DNA of 32,227 bases from Bacteroidota bacterium (GCA_029561105.1 JAKQJQ010000260.1:1-32227); one strand, 5' to 3'. Positions 7,491 to 16,365 are shown, counted from the first letter of the stretch. The notes: generated from the sequence alone by a model not told the origin. A program made the numbers and translations.

Positions 7491-8435
7491 TTATTTTTTG
7501 ATGACTTTCTGGACGGTTGAGGCGTTGTTGTCCAGGTCGGTGGTTTTGAGCATATACATTCCGGATTCGAGAAACTCGAGGTCGAGCGTGAGGCCGTTTT
7601 CATCAATCGGATACGCTTTTCGTGTCAATACGACTTTGTCAAGATAGTCAAAAAGTTCAATATCAACAACATGACAATTTGTGTTGCGGTTTGGCAGGAC
7701 CGTAATCTTCCCTTGTGTAGGGTTTGGGAACAAGCTAAATTTAGAAGGGGCTGCGAAATTTTCATTGGCCAGCACCGAAGTGTTCTTTACAATCCCCAAA
7801 CTGTTCTGTTCAAGCACCGTCTGCAGAATAGGGTAGAACGGCTGCACATTAAACCAATTGTAATTGATAACGGTTCCGTCCTTGACGACTTTCTGGCGGA
7901 TGACGTTCGTGTAGGTCCCGATCGGTAGAATAATCGTGCCGTAAGCATCGTAAGTGGCCACCACTGAAGTTTCTACGGGATCCGCGGTAGAACGATAAGT
8001 GTCATTGTAAACCGTACCAAAAGTATACGGGAAAACTGCAAAAGTCCGCGGATTGGGCGTGTAATTGTCGCCCGTGGTGGCGGTGATGGCCAGACCCAGG
8101 ATTTCGTATTTGCCGGCGGTCACGTTTTGGTAGTAGTAACGGTCGGGGGGAAACAGGCCGCTAAATTTATAGCAATTGTTGGCTGTCGGAAACTGTGCGG
8201 CAAATGGAGTATTCGCTACAGTTTGCGGCATGTCTGTTCCTCCCAGGGTGAACTCGAGATTAGAGAAATCCCAGGTTTGATTGGCTCCGGCCGGTCCGGG
8301 ATTGAAATTGGTTGCTTCTGCGAAATAGAATTCACCAATAAAGTCTGTAACGTTGGCTGATGTGGCGACAGGCTGCGCCCAGCTTGATAGTGTAGTCAGC
8401 GTGATTAGGGCTGCACTCAAGGAAAGTTTTTTCAT
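7491..8435 (-). CDS. Secreted protein with T9SS type A sorting domain
   Basis: The 314-residue protein starts with a signal peptide (MKKLSLSAALITLTTLSSWA, then QP). The middle part, about residues 25-225, is rich in Asn, Thr and aromatic residues, and I do not recognise it. The last 80 or so residues are a type A Por secretion C-terminal domain: KFSLFPNPTQGKITV, then ELFDYLDKVVL, LESGMYMLKT and a basic end (VQKVIKK). Such domains send proteins through the type IX system across the outer membrane for anchoring or release. It lies between the response regulator (91 bases upstream) and the DltD-like gene, so it may be a target of the two-component system, but that is inference from position. The frame is complete. 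Confidence 0.87.
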   Translation of the reverse strand: MKKLSLSAALITLTTLSSWAQPVATSANVTDFIGEFYFAEATNFNPGPAGANQTWDFSNLEFTLGGTDMPQTVANTPFAAQFPTANNCYKFSGLFPPDRYYYQNVTAGKYEILGLAITATTGDNYTPNPRTFAVFPYTFGTVYNDTYRSTADPVETSVVATYDAYGTIILPIGTYTNVIRQKVVKDGTVINYNWFNVQPFYPILQTVLEQNSLGIVKNTSVLANENFAAPSKFSLFPNPTQGKITVLPNRNTNCHVVDIELFDYLDKVVLTRKAYPIDENGLTLDLEFLESGMYMLKTTDLDNNASTVQKVIKK

Positions 8436-8526
8436 GATTTTGATTAATGATTGTTTATAATTGTTTTAATTCATTCGCTTTGGATTTTGTGGTATTTTGG
8501 TTCAAGACTGGGTTTCTGTTTTTTTG

Positions 8527-9162
8527 TTACTCGCGCTTGTACAATTTGTTTACCGCCTCGACTTTGTTCTGCACCTGAAGCTTTGTATAAATACTGTTCA
8601 GGTGCCTTTTCACGGTGCTGATGGAAATGCTGAGCTTATCGGCAATTTCCTTGTAAAGAAATCCCTTGCTCAGCAATTCCAGCACTTCCTGTTCGCGTTT
8701 TGATAATAGATCGTTCACAGATTGCTCGGGTCTCTCCGTATTTGGCGCATTAAACGCGCTGAGGACTTTCCTCGCAATCTTGGGCGACATCGGGCTTCCG
8801 CCTTGGTACAATTCTACCAAAGAATCGATTATTTTCTCGGGTGTGGTATTTTTAAGAATATATCCGGAGGCACCGGCTTTGAGCGCTTCAAAAACCTGGT
8901 CGTTGTCTTCGTAAATGGTAAACATGATGAATTGCGTCTGGGCGATAACGGGTTTCATTTCCAGCACACAATCAATCCCGCTTTTTCCGGGAAGGTTGAT
9001 GTCGGCCAAAACCACATCGGGTTGTAAGGCAGGCAATTGGGCTATTGCAGTTTCGGCATCGGTAAAACAGCGCAACAAATTAAAGCGCGCATCGCCTTCG
9101 ATGATGGCCTGCAATCCTTCGCGGATATCAGGAATGTCCTCTATGATACAAATGCTAATCAT
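8527..9162 (-). CDS. NarL/FixJ (LuxR-type) response regulator
   Basis: The 211-residue protein has an N-terminal receiver domain with acidic pocket E8/D9, phosphoacceptor D54 (in VVLADINLPG) and the conserved Lys in GYILKNT near residue 105. The C-terminal LuxR helix-turn-helix starts with LSKREQEVLELLSKG and contains EIADKLSISISTVKRHLNSIY. It would bind DNA as a dimer when phosphorylated. The cognate kinase is the 7TM histidine kinase just upstream (68-base gap), but that gene has an in-frame stop before its ATPase domain; unless another kinase or acetyl phosphate serves it, the regulator may not be activated. Targets are unknown; the secreted-protein gene 91 bases downstream is the obvious candidate. 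The regulator itself is complete. Confidence 0.93.
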   Translation of the reverse strand: MISICIIEDIPDIREGLQAIIEGDARFNLLRCFTDAETAIAQLPALQPDVVLADINLPGKSGIDCVLEMKPVIAQTQFIMFTIYEDNDQVFEALKAGASGYILKNTTPEKIIDSLVELYQGGSPMSPKIARKVLSAFNAPNTERPEQSVNDLLSKREQEVLELLSKGFLYKEIADKLSISISTVKRHLNSIYTKLQVQNKVEAVNKLYKRE

Positions 9163-9230
9163 GCTGTTTTAATTTCGGTGCAAAGAAAAGGCGGTCATTT
9201 GGGTTATGCAATGGTACAAAAGGTTCATTT

Positions 9231-10586
9231 TCAACCGATAGCTGTTAACGGAATCTTAAAACTGATTTGTGTTCCGCCGTCGGTTGCGATTTGGATTGTC
9301 CCGCCCATACTTTCAATACGCGAGCGCATGTTCCTGAGCCCATTGCCGCCCACGGTTTTCTGACTGGTATTTTGGATGATGCCGCTGCCGTTGTCACGGA
9401 TGCAGATCTTAAGTTGGTCATCGACCGAAATCCAAATGTTGACCTGGCTGGCTTGGGCATGCTTGACAATGTTGTGCAAACTCTCCTTGACCGAAAGGAA
9501 CAGGTTGCGCCGTGCACTACCGTTGATCATCAAGCCATCGAAAGAGTCGGGAATCGCAATAGAAATGTCGATATTGTTGTTCTCTAAATATTCTACTGCA
9601 TACGATTTGATATAAGTAACCAAATCTTCGAGCGTGTTATTCTCCAGTTTCATCACCCATATCAGTTCGCTCATATTCCCCACGAGTTCTGACGCCGTTT
9701 TTTTGATTTTCTACAGATTGTTCTGTGTGTCATTGTGTAGCGCCATCTGGCTCAAATAGGTAATCCGGGTGAGTCCGCTGCCCAAATCATCGTGCATATC
9801 GGCCGCGATTCGGTTGCGTTCATTTTCTAATTCGGATTGTTTTTGCAGTACCAGTTGTTGCAGCGCGATTTGCTTGTTGGCCTCTTCGAGTAAGTTGAGG
9901 TTGAGGCTGTCGAATTCCTTTCGGTTGCGGTAACCGATGGCAAGCGAGAAGAAAATAATGTCGATGAAACTCCCGATCATCATCCACTCCAGTGGCAACA
10001 CAATCATTTCATGGTAATGCTCGTGGTAAAAATTGGTGATGAAACTCACGATGCCCAGCACAAAATAAATCAGGCACCCGATTAAAATAATCAACTGGAA
10101 TTTGATCTCCCGAAGCTTGAAACTCTGGTACAACATGATGCCGGTGAGGACGAATATAAACGCGCGGATCGAGATAAACGGGATTGCGTAATCGTCGAGT
10201 TTGCCATGCATCTTTGACCACGCGTTCCAGACCGCGTAAATGAGGAGTATCGCCATGGCGACGGGCCAATAGCGAAACAGAAATAGCTTTTTGCGATTAG
10301 ACAATCCGATGGCTTCGATGATAAAATTGAAATAAGAGGCGAGGTAAATAATCTGTATGGCTTCCTTGAAATAAAACATCATATACAGTTCAGGCACATT
10401 GCCATAAGCGGCGGCGTACAAACCGGTTTTTGAATACATGAAAATACCCGTAAAAAAAAGGTAAACCAAATAGTGGATCATGAACCGGTCGCGGTTGTAA
10501 AAAAAGAGCACCGCATGGTAGATGAAGGCGAGCACAGTAGCGCCCAGGATGAACATGGGGATGACGTCTAAACTTACATTGTGCAT
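9231..10586 (-). pseudogene. 7TM sensor histidine kinase interrupted by an in-frame TAG
   Basis: A single frame runs from the ATG at 10586 to the stop at 9231, 451 codons, broken only by an amber TAG at 9711-9713 (codon 292). Residues 1-220 hold about seven hydrophobic segments like the 7TMR-DISM membrane domain, without its usual extracellular sensor. A coiled linker (LLEEANKQIALQQLVLQK) and a HisKA_3 H-box follow (RIAADMHDDLGSG, phosphoacceptor H265). After the stop the same frame continues with KIKKTASELVGNMSELIW and the ATPase domain: N-box ESLHNIVKHA, G1 DNGSGI, G2 GGNGLRNM. The stop thus falls between the phosphoacceptor helix and the ATP-binding part, and the truncated product could not autophosphorylate. 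One substitution (for example CAG to TAG) explains it. Its partner is the response regulator that follows. Confidence 0.85.
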
Positions 10587-10978
10587 GTTAGCTGATTGTT
10601 AGGGGATAAAAATACAGAATTCTGATGAGGCGTTGTGAAAAATGTAAGTCTCATCCCATCACATAAAAGGACTTCTGCCGCTTTAACAACAAGGACAGAT
10701 TTTCTGCAAGTATGGCGTCCATAAAAATTGTACTTTACCTTCAGGGAAGGGGCGAATGTTTCCCTAACAAATTACAATAAATCCCAGATGCAGAATTTCC
10801 TCATATTTTGTTAAGATGAAGGGGTTGGGATTTCTTTGTGTCTATCTACGGTAATCCTAAAATGTTAGGCCTGTAAATTTCCCCCAAATTAACATGCAAA
10901 TACTTTTTACAAACGCCACTGCGATTACATTTTTACTTACTTTTGTACGACTTTTTAAAATACCTAATTCCAACCTTC
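10587..10978. other. 392-base spacer between divergent histidine kinase and ResB-CcsA genes
   Basis: No convincing coding region, tRNA or strong terminator is visible. A small hairpin (AGGGAA at 10743-10748 with TTCCCT at 10760-10765, 11-base loop) lies in the middle without a T run. A -7 box for the ResB-CcsA gene sits at the right end. No TAnnTTTG faces the kinase. The right third is AT-rich and the left part is mixed. A small RNA cannot be excluded from sequence alone. Confidence 0.5.
10938..10945 (+). promoter_or_regulatory. -7 box (TACTTTTG) for the ResB-CcsA fusion gene
   Basis: TACTTTTG matches the Bacteroidota TAnnTTTG consensus in full. It lies 33 bases before the chosen ATG at 10979 and overlaps the alternative upstream ATG at 10943, which favours 10979. 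No TTG stands at the expected -33 distance. Confidence 0.48.
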
Positions 10979-13900
10979 ATGGAGAAGAAAATAGCTGCTG
11001 TATTATTTTCAACAAGATTAATGGCCTTTTTATTTATCGCATTCGCTGTCGCCATGGCCATCGGGACTTTTATCGAAAGCGAATACAACACCGATACCGC
11101 ACGCATTCTCATATACAATACCCGTTGGTTTGAGGTAATCATGGCGTTTTTCATGATCAACTTCCTGGGGAATATCAAACGTTACCAATTGTACAAGAAA
11201 GAAAAATGGGCCACTTTGCTGCTGCACCTGTCGTTCATCTTCATTATTGCCGGTGCTTTTGTAACAAGGTATATCAGTTTTGAAGGGATGATGCCCATCC
11301 GCGAAGGTGCCACAGAGACCCGTTTTTATTCAGACAAAACTTACCTCACTGTTTTGGTGGATGGCGAGCACAAAGGCGAAATGAAACGTCGGGCATACCA
11401 GAAACCACTGTTGTTTTCTCCTGTCACCAATAACGATTTCTCGATGTCGGAGGAGTTTTCAAGTACACCGTTTACCGTTACTTACAAGAATTTCATCATG
11501 GGCGCGACCGAAACCGTCCAACCCGACGCCAATGGCAAAACTTACCTTAAACTCGTAGAATCGGGTGGAGGCGAACGCCACGAACATTATTTGCAGGAAG
11601 GCCAGATCGCCAACATACACAACATGCTTTTTACGCTGAATAAGGCGGTGAAAGGTGCCATCAATATCAACACGATCGGCAGCGAGTACACCATCCAGAC
11701 CCCGTTTGAAGGACAGTTCATGCGTATGGCCGATAAGCTCCAAGGCAAAGTAGGCAAGGACTCGGTACAAAAACTCATGTTGCGTTCGCTCTATAATGTG
11801 GCGGGAAGCCAGTTTGTTTTTCCAGAACCCGCGGTAAAAGGCGTAAAGGTTTACAAATCCAATAACGACTTCAAGGCCACGAAACATAGCGATGCAGTGA
11901 CGGTTGTCGTAGCATCGCAAGGGCAACAAAAAGAAGTGACGCTCATTGGATCGAGAGGCGCAGAAGGAGAAACCAAAACCGTCAAGATTGGCAAGCTCGA
12001 TTTTACGCTGGCTTATGGCAGCCAGGTTTACGAATTGCCTTTTGGTATCAAACTCAACGATTTCATCGCGTCTAAATACCCCGGTACCGAGAAGAGCTAT
12101 GCGGCTTTTGAAAGCCAGGTGACTGTACAGGATAAAGAAAAGCCGTTTGACGCGCGCATTTACATGAACCACATCCTTGATCACAAAGGTTACCGTTTTT
12201 TTCAATCGTCGTTTGACCCGGATGAAAAAGGCACGGTGCTCTCAGTAAATCACGATGAATGGGGCACCAACATCACGTATTTGGGTTATTTCCTGTTGTT
12301 CTTTTCGCTCATGGCCATCTTGTTTACCAAACATTCGCGCTTTGCCGACCTCAAGCGAAAACTCGAGACCGTGAAGAAAAAGAAAGCCAAAATTCTGGTG
12401 ATAGTCGTTTTTGGTATCGGATTCACGGCCACCGCGCAAAATCATGAGAACCATGCACCCACGCGCGCACAGATTGACTCGATCATTGAGAAGAATAAAG
12501 TGACCCAAGACCATGCAGCCAAATTCGGGCGGTTGATCGTCCAGGATGAAGGCGGACGTATGAAGCCTGTGAATACCTTTTCATCAGAGCTTTTGCGGAA
12601 AGTCAGTAAAAGCGACACATACAACGGAATGAACTCCGATCAGGTGTTTTTGTCGATGACACAGTTTCCGCGGGTTTGGTTTGAGGTGCCGCTCGTGTAC
12701 ATCAAGAATGGCAATGACAGCATCCGTAAGATTATCGGGCTCGACCCAAAAGAAAAATATGCACCATTCATCAAATTCTTTGACGAGCGCGGCAATTACA
12801 AACTTAGCCCATACCTTGAAGAGGCATATAAAGCAGCGCTTCCAGACCAGTTTCAGAAAGACTTCATTGAGACCGACCGCAAGGTGAATCTACTCAATTC
12901 GGCTTTGAGCGGCAGCATCCTTAAGATTTTCCCGATCCCCAACGATGCCAACAACAAATGGATTTCTTACCTGGAATTGCACAGCGCCAAGATCCATGGT
13001 ATCGACTCTACATTCGTGCGCAACATCATGCCGTTGTACCTCAATGCGCTTGACAGTACCAAAGTCAAGGGCGATTACACCAATGCCAATTTCTTTTTGA
13101 AAAGCATGGAGAATTACCAGCTTAAGTTTGGCAGTAAGGTGCGTCCGAGTGAAGATAAAATCACGTCCGAAATCCTGTACAACAAATACGACATCTTTAA
13201 AAAATTGTATTATCTATACATGCTTTCCGGCGTGCTGATGCTGCTGTTTGTGATTGTCAACATTTTCTTTGAGAAAAAAGCCTTGCGTTACCTGATTAAT
13301 TTTTTCCACATCGGCATTGGGTTTTTGTTTGTATTGCATACGGCAGGACTTGCAGCGCGTTGGTACATTTCTGGGCATGCGCCATGGTCTGATGCGTATG
13401 AGAGTATGATTTATGTGGCTTGGGCAACGATGTTCTTTACCTTGGCTTTTGACCGGAAATCTAAATTGACAGTGGCCTCGGGAACTTTTGTCGCATCGAT
13501 GATCCTGATGATCGCGCACTGGAACTGGATGGATCCGTCGATTGCCAACTTGCAACCGGTACTCAATTCGTATTGGCTCATGATCCACGTGGCGGTTATC
13601 GTAGCGAGTTACGGCCCGTTTACGCTGGCGATGGTGTTGGGCGTGGTGGCCTTGCTGCTAATGTTGTTCACCAACGAGGGCAACAAAAAGAAAATGGAGC
13701 TCAACATTAAAGAGATTACCTACATCAATGAAATGGCGCTAACCATAGGACTGGTGATGCTCACCATCGGGAACTTTCTCGGCGGGCAATGGGCCAACGA
13801 AAGTTGGGGACGTTACTGGGGTTGGGACCCAAAAGAGACTTGGGCGCTGATTAGCATCATGATTTACGCGTTCATCATCCACGCCCGTTTTGTGCCGGCG

Positions 13901-14116
13901 CTTCGGGGCAAATGGATTTACAATTTGATGAGCGTCGTGGCGTATTACTCAATCATGATGACGTATTTTGGTGTGAATTTCTACCTGACCGGATTGCATT
14001 CATATGCAAGTGGCGATAAGGTGGTAACGCCTACGTTTGTGTATTATTCGGTAGCGACTGTATTTGTACTGGCAATCTTATCTTGGTTGAGATACAAGAA
14101 GCACCTGAAGAAATAG
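10979..14116 (+). CDS. Cytochrome c biogenesis protein, ResB-CcsA fusion (System II haem lyase)
   Basis: From the ATG at 10979 the protein has 1,045 residues. The N-terminal ResB-like half has three early membrane segments, a long periplasmic region (about residues 110-425) and a further segment near 430-450. A second hydrophobic stretch with a signal-peptide look (KAKILVIVVFGIGFTATAQ, about 462-480) leads into another periplasmic region. The C-terminal part from about residue 740 is CcsA: several membrane helices, the HTAGLAARWYISGHAPWSDAYES block, and the WWD-type haem-handling motif WGRYWGWDPKETWAL near residues 941-955. System II proteins carry haem to the periplasm and attach it to CXXCH apocytochromes. 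The fused form is usual in Bacteroidota. The frame is intact over 3.1 kb. The start at 10979 was chosen over 10943 because the upstream ATG overlaps the -7 box. It converges on the anti-sigma gene. Confidence 0.93.
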   Translation: MEKKIAAVLFSTRLMAFLFIAFAVAMAIGTFIESEYNTDTARILIYNTRWFEVIMAFFMINFLGNIKRYQLYKKEKWATLLLHLSFIFIIAGAFVTRYISFEGMMPIREGATETRFYSDKTYLTVLVDGEHKGEMKRRAYQKPLLFSPVTNNDFSMSEEFSSTPFTVTYKNFIMGATETVQPDANGKTYLKLVESGGGERHEHYLQEGQIANIHNMLFTLNKAVKGAININTIGSEYTIQTPFEGQFMRMADKLQGKVGKDSVQKLMLRSLYNVAGSQFVFPEPAVKGVKVYKSNNDFKATKHSDAVTVVVASQGQQKEVTLIGSRGAEGETKTVKIGKLDFTLAYGSQVYELPFGIKLNDFIASKYPGTEKSYAAFESQVTVQDKEKPFDARIYMNHILDHKGYRFFQSSFDPDEKGTVLSVNHDEWGTNITYLGYFLLFFSLMAILFTKHSRFADLKRKLETVKKKKAKILVIVVFGIGFTATAQNHENHAPTRAQIDSIIEKNKVTQDHAAKFGRLIVQDEGGRMKPVNTFSSELLRKVSKSDTYNGMNSDQVFLSMTQFPRVWFEVPLVYIKNGNDSIRKIIGLDPKEKYAPFIKFFDERGNYKLSPYLEEAYKAALPDQFQKDFIETDRKVNLLNSALSGSILKIFPIPNDANNKWISYLELHSAKIHGIDSTFVRNIMPLYLNALDSTKVKGDYTNANFFLKSMENYQLKFGSKVRPSEDKITSEILYNKYDIFKKLYYLYMLSGVLMLLFVIVNIFFEKKALRYLINFFHIGIGFLFVLHTAGLAARWYISGHAPWSDAYESMIYVAWATMFFTLAFDRKSKLTVASGTFVASMILMIAHWNWMDPSIANLQPVLNSYWLMIHVAVIVASYGPFTLAMVLGVVALLLMLFTNEGNKKKMELNIKEITYINEMALTIGLVMLTIGNFLGGQWANESWGRYWGWDPKETWALISIMIYAFIIHARFVPALRGKWIYNLMSVVAYYSIMMTYFGVNFYLTGLHSYASGDKVVTPTFVYYSVATVFVLAILSWLRYKKHLKK

Positions 14117-14170
14117 TGGCGGATAAAATTTCTGAAACCGATCGGGCAATCCAATCGAAATCAACAATAA

Positions 14171-14205
14171 AAAAAAGTCCAGCATCAAAGCCAGACTTTC
14201 TTCTT
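14171..14205. terminator. Bidirectional terminator between the ResB-CcsA and anti-sigma genes
   Basis: Arms AAAGTCCAGC (14174-14183) and GCCAGACTTT (14190-14199) pair with a central two-base mismatch around a 6-base loop. An A run precedes and a T-rich tract follows, so it can act on both strands. It suits two convergent genes with a 137-base gap. Confidence 0.62.
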
Positions 14206-14220
14206 TAAGCGAATTTGGAA

Positions 14221-14252
14221 ATTATCAATTATCCATTATCAATTTTCCATTA
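14221..14252. repeat. AT-rich direct repeat (ATTATCAATT twice) behind the anti-sigma gene
   Basis: The 10-mer ATTATCAATT occurs at 14221-14230 and again at 14235-14244, followed by a CCATTAA-like end. It lies directly against the anti-sigma stop codon. Similar AT-rich words occur at about 1190-1222 and 30547-30575, each beside a gene end or start. Confidence 0.45.
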
Positions 14253-14253
14253 A

Positions 14254-15036
14254 CTACACTTTCCCCAAAGCATACAATTGCTCCATAGTTGGTGACTTAC
14301 TACCACCTGCGGGTTCAAGCGTAATTCCGAAACCTTCGGCTCCCGACGCTTTAGATACAGCGAAAATACGCTGACTGTCGCTCTTAAAGCTGTCCAACAA
14401 CCCGATGCTGGTTGGCGTAAGCGGATTGAGTTTGAGTGCCCAGACTTGGTATACCTTTCCTTCTGGCGGCTCTGGCAAGCCTTTGACGTCTACGTAAACC
14501 ACTTCAGTAGATTTGTTGTAAAATACTTTGGCATACGAATCGGGTGAAACGGCTTGTCCGCCCAAAGGCACCACGGTGGTATTTTTGTCGCGGATTACGG
14601 CCAGCGCATCCTGGGTTTGCTTGCCTTTGATTTCAGAAGCCACGAGCGCTTCCTGGAGTTTGTTTTTCTCGCTGTCGGTAGTGGCGATCTGCGAGCGGCT
14701 TTGCTGCAATTCGTTGAATTGATAGCCAGCGGCAATGAGCAATAGCACTGCGGCTGCCCAACCCCAATACCGTGAGCGGTTGGACGGGTGCATTTCAACA
14801 ACCTTTGCGTGTTTGAGCTCTAATTTCTCCTTAATCTTTCTAAAATTTTCGGACGAAAGGAAAGGAGAGAAGCTTGTTGAAAGGTTGATAATCGATTTCT
14901 CAATCGAAAGGATTTCGGCATTTATTTCGGGATGCAGTTTGGCCATGCGGCTCACTTCGAGGTTTTCTTCCTCAGAGAGCAACCCGTAGACGTACAATTC
15001 CAGGGTTCCCGATTCGATGTAGGTGGTATTTTCCAT
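14254..15036 (-). CDS. Anti-sigma factor, RskA-type membrane protein
   Basis: The 260-residue protein has a cytoplasmic N-terminal region (residues 1-85: ESGTLELYVYGLLSEEENLEV, typical of RskA_N anti-sigma domains). A single membrane helix lies near residues 89-106 (WGWAAAVLLLIAAGYQF), followed by a coiled stretch and a C-terminal RskA (anti-sigma-K) domain with VVYVDVKGLPEPPEGKVYQVWAL. It should hold the ECF sigma factor encoded directly upstream at the membrane until a signal causes its proteolysis. Its ATG overlaps the sigma stop codon by one base (TAATG), the normal coupling of such pairs. No zinc HxxxCxxC motif is seen. The gene ends in the AT-rich repeat and bidirectional terminator shared with the ResB-CcsA gene. 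Confidence 0.88.
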   Translation of the reverse strand: MENTTYIESGTLELYVYGLLSEEENLEVSRMAKLHPEINAEILSIEKSIINLSTSFSPFLSSENFRKIKEKLELKHAKVVEMHPSNRSRYWGWAAAVLLLIAAGYQFNELQQSRSQIATTDSEKNKLQEALVASEIKGKQTQDALAVIRDKNTTVVPLGGQAVSPDSYAKVFYNKSTEVVYVDVKGLPEPPEGKVYQVWALKLNPLTPTSIGLLDSFKSDSQRIFAVSKASGAEGFGITLEPAGGSKSPTMEQLYALGKV

Positions 15037-15566
15037 TATACTTGAAGAAAGTTTCTTAAATCATTGATACAATTCCTGTTCTGGGTTTTGACCGTCCCGA
15101 GCGGAATCTGCAGCTCTTCCGAGGCTTCCTGTTGCGTATATCCCTTAAAAAATAGCAGGTCTATAATTTGGATGCATTTGGGCTTGAGCTTTTTGACAAA
15201 TTCCTTGATCCCGATTGTGTCGATCTTATGGATCAGCTTGTTGCTGTCGTCTAACAGATGTACGAAATTATCCGACGACAGGTTTTTCTGACGGTTGTTA
15301 AACCCCTTGGAGCGCAGTTTGTCGATTGATGAATTGCGCGCAATGTTTACAATCCAGGTGTAAAAGCGACCTTTGCTTTCATTGTAGGAATCGATGTTTT
15401 TCCAGATTTTGACAAAGGTTTCCTGCAGAACGTCTTCGGCTTCCTCTCGGTCACTGACCAGATTGCTTATTACGGCAAACAAACTTTTAGAATACATATC
15501 GTATACATAAGTGAAGGCTCGCTGGTCTTTGGCCAGAATCAAAGGGAGAAGTTCTTCTTGGGTCAT
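15036..15566 (-). CDS. ECF-type RNA polymerase sigma factor
   Basis: From the ATG at 15566 the protein has 176 residues, the usual ECF size. Region 2 contains AFTYVYDMYSKSLFAVI and the EEAEDVLQETFVKIWKNID block for core binding and -10 recognition. Region 4 contains GYTQQEASEELQIPLGTVKTQ, a helix-turn-helix for -35 recognition. An in-frame extension to 15587 (MCKNTIA) exists, but a -7 promoter box (15585-15592) overlaps it, so the shorter start is preferred. It is encoded with its membrane anti-sigma factor in a one-base overlap. ECF groups in Flavobacteria often answer oxidative or envelope stress; the adjacent divergent glutathione peroxidase gene might belong to its regulon, but that is only suggested by position. 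Confidence 0.92.
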   Translation of the reverse strand: MTQEELLPLILAKDQRAFTYVYDMYSKSLFAVISNLVSDREEAEDVLQETFVKIWKNIDSYNESKGRFYTWIVNIARNSSIDKLRSKGFNNRQKNLSSDNFVHLLDDSNKLIHKIDTIGIKEFVKKLKPKCIQIIDLLFFKGYTQQEASEELQIPLGTVKTQNRNCINDLRNFLQV

Positions 15567-15584
15567 AGCAATTGTGTTTTTACA

Positions 15585-15592
15585 CAAACTTA
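15585..15592 (-). promoter_or_regulatory. -7 box (TAAGTTTG) for the sigma/anti-sigma operon
   Basis: On the minus strand TAAGTTTG matches TAnnTTTG and lies 18 bases upstream of the chosen sigma ATG. A TTG lies upstream (15607-15609), but the spacing is only 14 bases, shorter than the usual 17-23. The box decides the start in favour of 15566. Confidence 0.45.
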
Positions 15593-15795
15593 GCGATTTT
15601 CTATTGCAATAAATAAGGGTTGTAAAAAATTATGAATTGTTTGTCGGTGAATATTGAATTTACGTGAACCTGCCAATTATGCCTTTGTTCGATATTTATC
15701 TTCACTCCTTTGTGCGCGAGTTTTACCAAAATATTAACCGCTGTTTGCTGCTTGAATTCGATTTTCTGATTAATTTTATCAAAAAATAAATCAAG

Positions 15796-16365
15796 ATGAA
15801 AAATGCAATTCTCGTCTTTGCGGTGCTTCTGGGCACATTCGCACAGGCACAATCCACATCCAAAAAAACAACTGCAAAAAAAATGGACCAGACCATCTAC
15901 CAATTTAAAGTCGAAGATTTGTACGGAAAGACCTTTAACTTCGCCACGCTTAAGGGTAAAAAAATATTGATCGTAAACACTGCCTCGAAATGCGGACTTA
16001 CCCCGCAATACAAGGATTTAGAAAAAATCTACAAAGAGTATAAGTCTAAAGGATTTGTGGTCGTTGGATTCCCGTCTAATGATTTCGCGTCGCAAGAACC
16101 CGGAACCAACCAGGAAATAGGCGCTTTCTGCGAAAAAAATTACGGGGTTACTTTCCCCATGATGAGCAAGGTTGACGTTAAAGGCAGCACCACCGCACCG
16201 ATCTACCAATTCCTTACCCAAAAATCCAAAAATGGATTGCAGGATTCACAGGTAGAATGGAATTTCCAGAAATACCTCATTGATGAATCGGGCAAACTCG
16301 TAAAAGTGGTTAAACCCCAAGTTGTTCCTACCGATCCCGAAATCGTTTCCTGGCTGAAGGGCTAA
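15796..16365 (+). CDS. Secreted or periplasmic glutathione peroxidase, thioredoxin-dependent 2-Cys type
   Basis: The 189-residue protein has a signal peptide (MKNAILVFAVLLGTFAQAQ) and then a full glutathione-peroxidase fold. The peroxidatic residue is Cys, C66 in NTASKCGLTPQY, completed by Q100 (in ASQEPG), W155 and N156 (EWNFQKYL). The resolving cysteine C112 is present in GAFCEKNYGVTFP, 46 residues after C66, the same spacing as in yeast Gpx3. That marks an atypical 2-Cys enzyme reduced by thioredoxin rather than glutathione. The usual middle Cys of the FPCNQF motif is Ser here (FPSNDF). It would reduce hydrogen peroxide or lipid peroxides in the periplasm. The next gene starts inside its stop codon (TAATG). 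I find no clear TAnnTTTG in the 208 bases upstream. Confidence 0.93.
   Translation: MKNAILVFAVLLGTFAQAQSTSKKTTAKKMDQTIYQFKVEDLYGKTFNFATLKGKKILIVNTASKCGLTPQYKDLEKIYKEYKSKGFVVVGFPSNDFASQEPGTNQEIGAFCEKNYGVTFPMMSKVDVKGSTTAPIYQFLTQKSKNGLQDSQVEWNFQKYLIDESGKLVKVVKPQVVPTDPEIVSWLKG

Noticed and set aside
7399..7606. An extended N-terminus for the DltD-like protein up to 7606
   Set aside because: That stretch overlaps the T9SS protein gene, is low-complexity and polar, and skips the good membrane anchor starting at 7398 in the adjacent frame.
10743..10765. Hairpin as a terminator or riboswitch in the long spacer
   Set aside because: It has only six base pairs, an 11-base loop, no T run, and no known riboswitch core.
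11459..12205. A 248-codon antisense frame inside the ResB-CcsA gene
   Set aside because: It lies fully opposite a well-supported gene, has no family features, and reflects codon use on the other strand.
15991..15999. Selenocysteine in the glutathione peroxidase
   Set aside because: The peroxidatic codon is TGC (Cys), not TGA, and a resolving Cys is present.
15601..16008. A 135-codon minus-strand frame covering the space before and the start of the glutathione peroxidase gene
   Set aside because: It overlaps the signal peptide and catalytic region of a clear gene, and its translation has no recognisable domain.
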